From contig OX457028.1 of assembly GCA_949752745.1 (NCBI GenBank), positions 7,644,922 through 7,708,921 on the forward strand: a DNA stretch of 64,000 nucleotides, read 5' to 3'. The notes below the pieces were generated by a model. The model did no database searches, was not told the DNA's origin, and saw nothing but the letters and a program-made list of their open reading frames with translations. The position numbers and the translations under genes are program-made. Positions 25,625 to 38,492 of this stretch are shown here, one piece after another. This stretch comes from Protula sp. h YS-2021 (Eukaryota > Annelida > Polychaeta > Sabellida > Serpulidae). Position 1 is the stretch's first letter. Each line of letters opens with the position of its first letter.

Positions 25625-28600
25625 GTACATTAATAATTTCTATATTTTTTGGTAATTTTATGAAACATATAATTAAACAGTCAGGTAAAATCAGATAAAA
25701 TCTGCCCCGTATATATATTTTGACTGTTTCCCAGGGTCCACTTAGCCTGTTTCTTTTCAATTTTGACGTTTAACTACAAGCAATGACGTTTGTTTTTGAA
25801 CATCCGTTATGTGGATAATTGAAAAAAAAGAAACAGTGATTTTGCAGAGCTTGATTTTTCTAGGTCTTTATATGACACAATGATTACAGTAATTTTGTTA
25901 TCAAAATCTGTCACTGTTATGTCTTAATTTTACGAACTACACTATTTTTTATTTTTGTACTTTATTTTAACAAAGAATTTTTCTTTCCTTCATTCTTTAA
26001 CAGCAAACAGACGTCGAGTTTTACTTTAGCTACACACCAAATATACAGATCAAGACTTTCTGATACTTTTCAAACCACACCGCATTATTTAAAATAAGAG
26101 TTCTGAAGCAAATAAGTAACCACATGAAAAACGATATAATGAAATCATGGAAAGTTGTCAATTTCTACGATATTTAGTTTAAACGTTAGTCTATTTCGCA
26201 TTAGCCCACCAAAAATGTTTAGCTTCAAAATTCTTATTTCCAATATTACGCTGTTAAATTTCAAATTGCAGATTGTTATACGTGTTACAGAAAACCAAAC
26301 AGATAACCTAAAGACAGAAGGACACAAAATAGCTAAGAACTACTCTCGCCCCCTTCATACACACGGCACGATAACCGTCAGAAGGCACATTTTGACTTAT
26401 ACCGGAGTTATTATTACTACATTTCATTAAAGCATGTCATTTGTATATCAAAGTCCTTCAGAGAGACGTGAAATAAAAGGCAAAGATAGAAAATTAACAT
26501 AATAACGGCGTATCACGTATGCTGCGAGACAACACGCGAACTTCGCATAACCATTCAGATGAGCCATCTTAACTTGTATATCATATTGAGAGGTGTATAA
26601 TTTAAAACACATTTATACAGGGCGCTATCACAGGCCTTGTACAAATCTACACATAGCTGGTCTTTGGGGGGGGGGAGGGGTGGTGGTGAGGAGAAGGGGG
26701 AGGGGGATGGTATGAAAAGCTGTTATTAAAGACTATTTTACAGACCCCACTTGGGGTATGAAAAAGCAATATTTGTTCAGTCCTCGGTGACTTAAGTAAA
26801 TGGGCTTGATGGCCGGAAAATTATGGCCCTGTATTTTGTGCATTAAAGCAATCCCCATTCTCGACCGTTGCAGACTGCTTAAATCTTTTAATTTAACATG
26901 GTGCGACATTTTTTTCTAACCTCATTTTGAGACTGCTGTGCTGGGGGATTTCATTTCCCATATATCTAATAAATAAAATGTAGCTTGAATCCATTTTCTT
27001 TTAAGATAAAGTAGATTAAAGCGAAACGTAAACAATGGAATCGAAGGCCTTGCGTGAGTCGACGTGATCAATCACGTGGGCACGCCATCTACAGCAGTCA
27101 CGTGACGAGCTGCTAGTGTCTCTTAGTTGGTGTTTCATGGCCAATTTGACCCCTCAGGAGAGTTCTCACCGCATATATAATCTCAAAAGATGAACTAGAA
27201 ATTGTCAAAAGAAGACTTCGATAAATTAAACACGCTATACGATCGTAGTAAAACGTTAAAAATTCTGCCGGTCTTTTATTTATTTATTTATTTATTTATT
27301 TATTTTTTTTTAAACAATACTGCATCGAGGTACGTAAGTGGTTCTGTTACAATCTTCTCTTGTTGTACGAAGTTATAGTGAGTTTTCCAAAAGCTCCTGG
27401 CGCTGTTCTCCGCTTGACATAATCGCCTCGTTTGTGGGCTTATGCTACAGACCATAGAGGCATTCATGAAGTGATGATAATCGTCCAACAACAAAAAAAT
27501 TGACAGACCATAAGTCGATAGGGTTGAAAAACAAAATCCAAGTGTTGGCCAGAGATAAGGATGTTTTCAAGTGATTGAAATCCAATAGAGTAAATGCTCG
27601 AAGGGTCAGACACAAAATCATGTTAACGACCAACACCATTCAACATATGAAAAGATAATATTCGGCCACAGTGACTACATAATGACTAGGGCGACTACTT
27701 AACGAGGAGAGGACACCATTAAACATGTGACCCCTTTGGCCATCACAAAAATCACTCACAACATTTGGGATAACCATTACGGCATCCCTCCCCCTCCCCC
27801 CTCCCAAATTACCACCTAAAAGAAAGAAAAAGAAAAAAAAAACAGCCGTGTCTTTCAATTATAGCGAGACCTCTGAACCACACTGGGGGCTGGGACCACC
27901 TTCCGGGGTGAGGCTTTGTTTTGTCATCACTGGATAATCCCGCTAATTTTCACTTCAGTGACGTCGCCATTTCTGGTGATGTCACGTGACAGCTCCGAGA
28001 GCTGCTGTATGGCGACGACACATAAAAGTCCCTCTTTGTGTGTCGTTATGTTTGCTACTCTAGCAAAAGATTTCGCTCTGCATCTGTCTTCACATAAATA
28101 TTAAATAGGCTCTGCTTTTTTTATTAGATTTTAGCCAGGAATACAGCAACATGTGACTGAATGAAGCTACGAGAATGTATGTGTTAAAAAAAAACCCACT
28201 GCTGCAATCCTCATGACTGTACAAGTGTTGTCATGACGAATTTTCTGCCACATCAGTTCTCAAAAGAAACTCATTCACGAAAAATTCATGAAGTCTCGCG
28301 CATATTTGGAAGAAAAGCAGCGACACATACCTGGTGTACCTGGTGTACCCGGCCCACCGCATTAATTATTACTGACAAAACCTGATCACACAAGCCACAG
28401 TACACAAACCCGTAATCAACCAAGACACTGTTTTTTTCTTCAGTTGTGTATAATATGATTTTAGTCACGTGACGTAAACAAGGAGCAATGTGCAAATTAG
28501 AAACACGTTAATTATCCAAAAACCGTCCTTAAATCCGCCCTTTAAATCTATTGTGAAATAGCAACTGGAAGTTTGGGGGGGGGGGCGGAAGGGGGGCACC

Positions 28601-31600
28601 ATCGTCCGTAGTTATCACCTAAAGACCTCAACACTTAAAACGCGTGTGGCGGGGGGGGGGGGGGGGAGGGGGGAGGGGGCACGGTCGTCCATGGTTATTC
28701 ACTATTTCAAAGCAAGTTTTAAGCAACAGTGTGGTCAGTTCCAAGCTTTAAATACTATATTTTTAAAAGTAGTAAATACTTTATTTTTAAAAGTAGTATT
28801 TTCAATGAGTGTACGGTGTTTGTATGATAACAACTGCACCGCCGCTATGTCATGTTTTGCATCGATTGCTCCCCCCCCCTCTCCGCGCCCATCCCTCCCC
28901 CCCCCCCCCTCCCCCCACTCAAATACACAAGAGCTTTTTTTCATGTCATTTGATGGCTAACAAAAGAGCAGAAAAATATTGAATGCCTTCTTTACATTAG
29001 AGAGCGTCAAACTTCTTGAATTTCTGTTGTAGTTATCGATACGGCATTAATCCACTTACACAAGGACTTAACCCAGCTGCCTTAATCTCTTCTATGGACA
29101 TCAAGGTTTTCACAGGTGTACAAGTCATATATTTACCACAGCGAAGGGGGGGGGGGGGAGTAGCGGGGAGAGCTTCGAAATTGTCTTTCATTTAACAGTA
29201 ATGATATTTCAGTTACACCTACGACAAAAACAGATCATGTTTTACGCACTTGAATCCGTATAACATCGATCGAACAGACCACACGTGTTACGCATTGAAT
29301 CCCGTATAACATCGATCGAACAAATCACAAGTGTTACGCAATGAATCCCGTATAACATCGATCGAACAGATAACAAGTGTTACGCAATGAATCCCGTATC
29401 GCATCGATCGGACAGATTACAAGTGTTACGCACTGAATCCCGTATAACATCGATCGAACAGATAACAAGTGTTTACGCATTGAATCCCGTATAACATCGA
29501 TCGAAAAGATCACAAGTGTTACGCACTGAATACCGTATAACATCGATCGAACAGATCCCAAGTGTTACGCACTGAATCCTGTATAACATCGATGCCTCTA
29601 CTTGTAATAAGCCACAGTACAAACTAGGACGCTACCAGCTATGGACATATTAAAGAGCCCTTAAAGTCAAGTGTATAAAATGCTGAAATTCTCCTCTTAA
29701 ATTTCTTCCTTCCCCCCCCCCCCACCCCCCACCCCCCCCCCCCCCCCCTCTATCTGCGAGGGTTAAAACACATAAATTTGATGGTCACAAATCACTCTAG
29801 AAAAAAAAGCTGAAGGGGGTTTGCCTCCCGCCTCTCTTTGCAATTCACATTTCCGATTTTATTTACATAACTAAGGGATGTTAACTTATGTCTGATGTCA
29901 ATCAATTAACGTGATAAGTAGTCGCTAAATGGTAATCTATATAGAAAAGATGGACATTTTATTCAAACACCCGCCAAGGTTGTGTACATAGCGAGGGTAG
30001 AATGTCATTCCGCGGTCGGCAGTCAACGATGTATAAATATATATTTTTTTATTGAGCATGGTGAAGATATTTTGAATTTGAATCACCGTAGGTATATCGG
30101 TTTCACGTATGTGCACATCAAATAGATTACGAAATGCAATCCGAGTGTTTAATTGAAAAACAATACGGTAAGAATAAAAAGCAGGGGAATCACGGAGAGA
30201 TGATGTCAACAATGGGCTCGGAACGCTTCGATGCCAACAATGGGCTCGGGACGCTTGGATGTCAACAATGGGCTCGGGACGCTTGGATTTCAACAATGGG
30301 CTCGGGACGCTTGGGTGTCAACAATGGGCTCGGGACGCTTGGGTGTCAGCAATGAGAGGAGGAGGGTGGGTTAGGAGGGTGGGAGAAGAGGGAGGAGGGA
30401 GGGGGAGGAAGGAGGGGGGTGGGGAAGAGGCAGGGGGGAGAAGGGACGGAGAGGATGGTGGGGTTGAGGGCAAAGCACGCAACACGCACATTTGGTAGGC
30501 TTTACAGTGTCACACTGAAAAGGCCAAAACTACGCAATTAACAAGTCGCCTATTGAATCTGTAGACTAATCCTTTAATCCCACCCAGCCCACACGTGCAC
30601 CTAAAACCCATCACCGTAATTCTCGTACTCAATTTGTTTCACTGACAGACGGTGTATTCAGTTATCTTTTTGGGGTTATCCAAAGCACTTTAGATAAGTG
30701 TAATAAATGAAAGTTTGAATATCTCTAGAATAATTTAGAGCGACGTTTGTTATCGTTGTAATATATCGGCGGATTTCATTTTGCATATTATTAATTGTGA
30801 GGTATGCAAAAACTCGCCTGATTGCTATAAATTACCTGCAAGTGCTGTTTATATCAAAGTGGGATTTGGTTAAAGTCTATTGGCAGCTACCAGTTAAGTT
30901 ATCAAATTTGACGGCTTAGAAATTAATCTAGTCACTTTTTATCTCTAATATCGTTGGTGCTGTGACTTTCTACAGTGACCTTTTTTTTTTTTTTTTTTTT
31001 CTTTCAGCTATATATTCCTGAAGCGCTGTGTACAAATTTGTATTTTTTAGCCCACAACCATAGTGGGTAGGTATACCTTACTTTTATGTTGACCTTTACC
31101 CAATTTCAAGGTCACAACCGCCGGCATCTTCCGGTTGGGGGCTATGCTCTCTGTGACGGCTTGTTTTAATTCATAATTACTAATTACTTTTTGATTTAGC
31201 CATTTGCTTAATGAAATTACGTAAATTATCATCCGAAGGGGAGGCGTTGCTGGCATTAGTGCTCTGGGCCACCAAGCAAACAACAAGACTGTCCATGGCC
31301 AATGCCCCAGCTCAAGCAAACAAAAAAGGGCTGCATAAGAATGCATTGAATTTCCAAGGTTGTCACTAAAATTCAAGCCTCGTTTTGGAAATTTGGCAAT
31401 ACTAGCGCAGTGGTTTCTGAATCCCGCCCCCCTCCCCCCACCTGGTTATTGTGTGCACAACAAGATAGGGCTTATCGCGCACGTGCAAGGACAGCGGCAA
31501 CCCTTATCAGTTCACAACCACTTGTTAACGATCATAACATTGTTCTTCCATCAACGCCGATGTACTTTAATATTCAAGCATTATCTTTGAAGTTTACTTT

Positions 31601-34600
31601 GTCTCTCCCTTTTCAAAAAAAAAAATTTAATCATTCAATAACAACTCACAAGCTCCAATCCAGAAGCTTAATGAGAAAACCTGGATTACATGTGCAGAGT
31701 ACACATTTGTTTGGCTGTGATGTATGAGGTTGGTGTGGCATGCATGTTAAGTATCCGGTGACGGAACACCCTGACGTGGTGTGTGACGTGTCAACTTGGT
31801 GTGGCGTGTGATGTATCAGCCTGATGTATCACGGCAAAGTTGTTTGTGACGTATGCGGTTCACGTGGTGTGTGACGTATCGGACTGGCGTGGTATGCGGC
31901 GTATCGAGGTGACCCAGGCTATAACAGATATGCCTCACCTATTGTGACTGGGGCAGCGGGAATAAATGCCCAGGTGTGTTCTGGTAATATGATGCTCATT
32001 GACGCCCCTTATCCGTAGCAGAAGAGGACATTCTAGCCAGTAGATGCTCGACTAAGGGAGGGGAGTGGGCTCTTTTTGTGTGACATTTTAGTAAGTGATC
32101 AGTTCTCAATGGCAGAGTACTTGGTAACACAAGGGGAGGCCCTAAAGCCGGCTGTGTATGCGCAGGGGGGTGCGGGGGGCCCTAGGGAGGAGGACTTGGT
32201 AACACCAGGAGAGGCCCTAAAACCGGCTTTGTCTGTGCTTCCACGTAGCTCCGTCTCCTCTTGAATGTCTCAAACGTTAACAGCTGGTCACAGTGAAGGT
32301 CCAAGTGGCAATGCTGACTGAGACAGGGCGTATGAGTGAGTGCTATCAACACCTAAGGACCCCCCCCCCCCCCCGTCTTACAGACACTTGCACGGATGTA
32401 GCCTCTTGAATGCACCCAAAAGATCGCATGCGCCTGAACAACCCCAAGGGTCCTCTCGCCCCAGAATAAGTCCAAGGGGCGAAGCACACTTGAAATGTCT
32501 ATCAGGGGTTGTGAGGGGGAGAAGGGGGGGGGGAGGTACGATGTGCTGTTTGGTTCGACATTTGGATTTTTTTCAGAAGAGCCTTCTCACAGAATGGTAG
32601 CGCTAAATGCCATGAGCCATTTTAATCTTATGTCCCGTTATGTTTGTAAATGTCATACACTTTTTTTTTACCGCCGTATCGACTCGACCTGCAATTGCGT
32701 TTACCAGCTTCACAATACCCATTCCCAATGGATTGGAAAATTCGCCATTATTGCACAAAATATGGGTAATGTCTGCCGAGCCTGTTTGCTCGCTCAACTA
32801 CCGCTGTTTTCACATCTTTTATTATCCCAGTGAAAAATACTTGCCTGCAAAAATTCATATATTTTTTGTCTTCGAGTAAGATCATATATATATAAGGTTC
32901 ACGTCGGCGGGGTTTTTGTCCAATTTATAGCGAAATGACTCACTTTCTCGGAACCCACCGAGTTTATTTGGACCCAACTGAGTCACACTTTCCTTTTTTG
33001 ACTCACTTTCCTGAGAACCCAGCGCGAACCCTGTATATATATATATATAAAGAATATAAAGAATGGAGTACCTGAGGCATTGGCAGGCCCTCTGGCGGCA
33101 GGCATTGTAACTGAATCGTGTTTTCAAGTTCCACCGACGAACTCAGCGGTTCTCGTTCGAACCTCTTCTTTAAAGCTGAAAGCCAATCAAATTGTACGCT
33201 TAATTAAATTCACAACAACACAATTCCACAATTTTAGAGAAAATGCACAAAACCGTTGTTCTTTTTTATTTAAAACTTTATTCCAGGCACAAAAATCGGG
33301 TCATTACAACTTAAACTTTGTTAAGGTAATGGCACAGGGACTTTAATAAACTAATAAATTCATGCATAGAAGTGTACTATTTCAATTGCTAACTGAATGC
33401 GGGAAAAAAAATAAACAAAATACAACAAAACAAAATCGACTGCTTCGTTTTGAAAATAATTTTTAGTTTGCATAAACTTGCTCTTTTTGGCACAATTGAT
33501 GCTTAATAAACCGAAGTCACCCCTACTGTTAGAACCCATTTGCGACGCTTAATACCCCGAAGTCACCCCTCCTGTAAGGACCCATTTACGACGCTTAATA
33601 AACTAAAGGCATCCCTACTGTAAGAACCAGTTTACGACGCTTAATAAACTAAAGTCACCCCTCTTTTAAGAACCTATTTGCGACGCTTAATAACTTAAAG
33701 TCACTCCTACTGTAAGAACCAATTTACGACGCTTAATAAACCGAAGTCACTCCTACTGTAAGAAACGATTTACGACGTTTAATAAACTAAAGTAACTCCT
33801 ATCTTGAGTGGACTTACTGTGCGAACAGATTTACGGTGCAAACAATTACAAAATAAGTCACTTGAACGTTTATAGATCCTGTCAACTTCACTTTTACTAC
33901 CGTTAGTTTTATGTATATATTTATATTTATCCCCTGGATTTTAAGATTTTGAGCTGGACGTTACTTGTGAAAATAACTTGTTGTTTTTCTTCTCTGAGAA
34001 GCCCAGAAAACTATTATTTACTTTGAAGGAATCCGGGACAAAATGACTCCGCCCAAAATGACTCCATCCAAAATGCCTCCAAAAACTGCAAGGGGGGACA
34101 AAATGACTCCGCCCAAAATGCCCCGAAATATTATTTCGAATTTTTTTTAACTATTTCTGGCAAAGTGCCAGAAAATGTGTTTTGAGTAGACGGGCTTAAT
34201 CCTGATCTGGACGTTCATCACGGCTATTCGGCAGGAAGACTGTGCCGTCCGTGCAGCTATTGAGCAAGATTTGCGCGGAGAACCACCGAAAAAACGAATT
34301 CGCAAGGAGTATGTGGCACTTCAAAGACGACTCAAGACCCTGTGCACAGATCGCGCCGAAGGACGGAGAACTATGGCAGACTTCATCGACGGTATCGGTT
34401 ACAACGTGCGTTGGATGCCAGTGAACTTGGAAAACCAAGAACTCCAGGGTTGATTTGCCAGCGAGTTAAGAGACACTGTGATTTTTAACTGAGTTGATGA
34501 GTAAAGTGAGCCACTGAGTGAGTGAGTTAGAGACACTGTGATTGCTAACTGAGTTGATTAGCTAAATGCGCCAGTGAACTTGGAAAACCAAGAACTCCAG

Positions 34601-37600
34601 GGTTGATTTGCCAGCGAGTTAAGAGACACTGTGATTTTTAACTGAGTTGATGAGTAAAGTGAGCCACTGAGTGAGTGAGTTAGAGACACTGTGATTGCTA
34701 ACTGAGTTGATTAGCTAAATGCGCCAGTGAACTTGGAGAAACAAGAACTCTGATTATCAGTTTTGATAAAATGTGAATTAACAAGAGTTGTCTTTTTCAT
34801 TTATTAAAATAAACCATTCTTCCCTTCACTTTGAAAAAATAAGATTTCGAGGTATTTTGGGCGGAGTCATTTTGTCCCCCCTTGCAGTTTTTGGAGGCAT
34901 TTTGGGCGGAGTCATTTTGGGCGGAGTCATTTTGGGCGGATACCACTTTGAAGAATTGAAATTTATTAATTTGATAAAACATAAAATTGAATTAATCAGA
35001 TTAACACACTGCGGTAGCCCTCTAGTGCATTACCCACGAACGAAACAAAAGTGACAAATATAATCGGACAAGCAGAAAATCGATAATTTTTGCGGTTCAC
35101 TTTTTACTTCCGAATGTCAAATAAAATTGGGCTGAAATGGGAGGAAAATTGTTCCATTTTGCCCTTAAAACATCTGCATTCTTCATTACGACCATATTTG
35201 TTACGAAAAAAAAAAAGATCTTTTTTTGGCTCTCTGGGAGGCACTGGAGAAACAAATGTGACTGTCAAATTGGCCAAACACAATTACTCCGGGCTGCCCT
35301 TGCGTCTCTTGTACACAATTAACATAATTTGACAATTAAACCCTTTGTCTTCGAAGACCTAGTACACGCTGTCACGACACCAAAACAATTCATTCAATTA
35401 TCTATAATTTGAGATGGTTAAGCTTCCGTAATTGCGACATTACTGATTTTAATACACATCGTCGACTTTTTAGTTTTTGTTTTTTGTTTTTTTTTAGAAA
35501 ACTTGTGCTTATTATTGTTGCCAAACGGAAACCGACATATTGGTTGGGGGTCTCTCTCTCTTTCTGGAATTCATTTCTCCAATTTCATAGTGTTTTCATT
35601 TTCTGATTAATGAACTCCAGTAAAGTAGAAAATGCTTGTTTATGACCTGCAGAATGAGCAGTGAGAATGAGAACATTGATCCTATTCTGTCATATCGTCA
35701 CCCGAGTTCGTATTGGGGCATCTATTTACTCATCCGTGAACCAAGGTACAACAACCGCCCCTCTCCTCCCCCCTCCCTCTCCCTCTCTCCCCTTTCCCCC
35801 TCCCCCCCTCCCCAACCCCTTTTTGTCCCACGCCGCTTGCATTGTACGTACTTGAGCCGTTTAGATGAACATTTTGAAACCCCCCTTTCAACTGTTTCCA
35901 CCAGAAGGAACGAGCCCGCTGGGGCAACGCTGTGCCACTTACGGCCAACGCTGGCGTCCTTATCTATGGGGATCTTCAAATTGTTGCTCTTATCAGCTCC
36001 CCCTATCTTGCACGTGGAGATATGGGGTCATTTGCTTTTTCCGTGGCAAAGAAAGGGCTGAACCGGAAGCGCTGATTTGTCCTTATTTGGACCAAACGGG
36101 CTTATGTTGTTTACTGGATTCCAGGGATTTGAATTAGGGAATCCACCAGAGGTATGAATGGAGGTGGAGCCACAGAAGTGCGGCAGCCGCACAGGAGGGT
36201 CTGCACGGGTGTAAAGCGGCGGGCTGGCGAACAGGAGGGCTTGCACGGGTGTACAGCGCCGGGCTGGCCCACAGGAGGGTCTGCACGCGTTTGTGAAGGA
36301 TGCCCCTAGATCGCAAGCAACAGTTTTCTTCTTCTTCTACTTTTTTTTTTTTTTTGTTTTGTTTTTTTTTTTTTGACGGGGCGTGATTTGCTGCTTGAAG
36401 CAGCATTTGAGTCATGGAATTACTGGCGTGATTGTGCTGTGAAATATGAGTATTGTTTAATAGATTGAGACAAGCAATGACATCAAGCGGAAGACACTTG
36501 TTGTTTAGCGATCCATCGATTTGAGGGGATCTGCCGGGATAAGGCTTGATCGGGCTTATATTGATGGCATTTTAGGCCCCTGAAACCCTTGATGGAAAAT
36601 TCCACTAAAAAAATGCCACATTTGCAGCTGTCTGCATTCTCGTGATATCTCCGCACCCACAGGCTTGGGGTCTTACAGCACAGGAAGCACATATGTGTTC
36701 TTACAGCACAGGAAGCACACATGTCGTGCTCTTACAGCACAGGAAGCACACACGTCGTGTTCTTACAGCACAGGAAGCACACATGTCGTGTTCTTACAAC
36801 GCGCAAAGCACACACGTCGTGCTCTTGCAGCACAGGAAGCACACATGACGTGTTCTTGCATCACAGGAAGCACACATGACGTGTTCTTGCAGCACGGGAA
36901 GCACACATGTCTGTATGGAACGGAATTTAACATTGGATAAAACACGAACATACACAATCTTGTCCGGGAAGGCCAAAGCTTTAATGATCGGACAACTAGA
37001 CGGGAATGACAGACCGCCAGACACACTGAATGACATACTGCCAAACATACGGATTACACACTGCCGGACATACTGAAATTAATAGTGCCACACACACTGA
37101 AATTAATACTGCCAGACATACTGAATCACAGTACGAGACAAACTGAATGACATACTGCCAAACATACGGATTACACACTGCCGGACATACTGAAATTAAT
37201 AGTGCCACACACACTGAAATTAATACTGCCAGACATACTGAAATTAATACTGCCAGACATACTGAATCACAGTACGAGACATACTGAATGACATACTGCC
37301 AAACATACGGATTACACACTGCCAGACATACTGAAATTAATACTGCCAGACATACTGAATCACAGTACCAGACATACTGAGCGGCATACTGCCAGACATA
37401 CGGAATGAGAGCAAAAGGGCCGCCCCGGACCGGGGTGGGGGGGAGGTCGCGAACTGTGATGGTCATCTACCCCGCGGACTCCAGGACCGCATCTTGACTA
37501 AGTTATCCGGACCAAAAGAAAGTTGTTCCAGATGCACTGACACCCCCCTCCCCACCAAACCCCCACCCCCTCTGCCCCTAATCCCCCCCGCCCCCCTCCT

Positions 37601-38331
37601 CACCGAGAGTATCGCTATTCACTGACCGGGTTACCGCAATGAAGGGACACAAATTATTTATGCAGAAGAATTGCCTTAAACAGTGGAGAATGCTCCCGAG
37701 TACATTCACTGAAAATGACCCCAAAATTGGCAGGAAATCAGTGTCATTGGAAACAGGCCCTTCAAGCGATACGATTCCACAGAGAATCAGAGCTCACCAA
37801 CACCACCAACTCGGGTCATAGCTCACCAATGACATGCCCACGAACCCGGGCCATAGCTTTGGGGTTTCCCCTTTTTGTATCCGCCATTGTCCGTGCTATC
37901 TATTTGTGGGGTTAACTCGATTCATACATGAATGCTCCCTCGTTTCCCTCTCCTCCTCTCCTCCCCCTCCCCCCCTCCCCCAGCCATCTTTTCCTTAGCT
38001 ATTCCCTAGATCAATAACATCATTAGATTGCCTTTGTTGAATCAACTTATTTCTTTCATAAATTTGTCCCAATGATGATCGAATTTGTGTGTGATGTTCC
38101 CAGCGGCTTGTCAACATGGTTGAAACAACCCAGGGCACCGCAGTTCACATTACCGCCCACGGTTTTCAGGCCCCTCCCCCCCCCACCCCACCCCGATCCC
38201 TTCTTGTTTTACAGAGATATTTTGTCATCATAAAGAGCTTGAAGTAACATCTAATATTTCTGATGTCTTGAGCAATGCCCGTGATCTCAACTCGTATAAT
38301 AAAATGTATTTTCTCATTCGAATTCCATAAT

Positions 38332-38429
<98 letters not shown>

Positions 38430-38460
38430 CCTCCTCCTCCTCCTCCTCATCATCATCATC

Positions 38461-38492
<32 letters not shown>

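Larger units (their letters stand above)
15441..28062. repeat. Duplicated locus, copy B (left end of right contig)
   Basis: Colinear second copy of 49-15240. It starts abruptly inside a 70-bp minisatellite immediately after the N run and continues into unique sequence at 28063. It carries an insertion of about 2.8 kb (18650-21475) not found in copy A, a much longer TA repeat (25544-25623) and one more 70-bp unit at the start. Confidence 0.95.
25624..33071. other. UNC5 intron 3 (copy B and unique part)
   Basis: Copy B sequence to 28062, then unique sequence. Contains poly-G and poly-C tracts (28575-28690, 28870-28920, 29148-29159, 29713-29750), a 46-bp array (29242-29600), a 28-bp array (30208-30347), degenerate TGTGACGTATC repeats (31730-31910), a ~76-bp duplication (32117-32235) and TA repeats (33034-33048). 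No exon other than the UNC5 exons was found. Confidence 0.65.
34029..34944 (+). mobile_element. Mutator-like (MULE) element, internally deleted
   Basis: A 916-bp element flanked by the 9-bp direct repeat ACTTTGAAG (34020-34028 and 34945-34953), the target-duplication size of MULEs. Terminal inverted repeats of ~90 bp (34031-34125 and 34849-34942) agree at well over 90% of positions. Each contains several copies of the submotif CAAAATGACTCCGCCC. Between them lie a fragment of transposase and a 153-bp tandem duplication. It cannot move by itself. The TIRs and TSD are seen directly; the MULE assignment comes from the transposase fragment and TSD length. Confidence 0.8.

Noticed and set aside
29242..33800. 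CRISPR-like arrays (46-bp units at 29.2 and 33.5 kb)
   Set aside because: Units are head to tail with no unique spacers, and the genome is animal. They are minisatellites.
36665..36940. Repetitive ORFs reading QEAHM/STGSTHV and their reverse frames
   Set aside because: Open only because the 28-31-bp unit lacks stops. No start context, splice sites or similarity to a protein.
36996..37466. 156-codon reverse ORF rich in VWQY and SVCLAV
   Set aside because: Entirely within the 24-bp minisatellite; by-product of the repeat.
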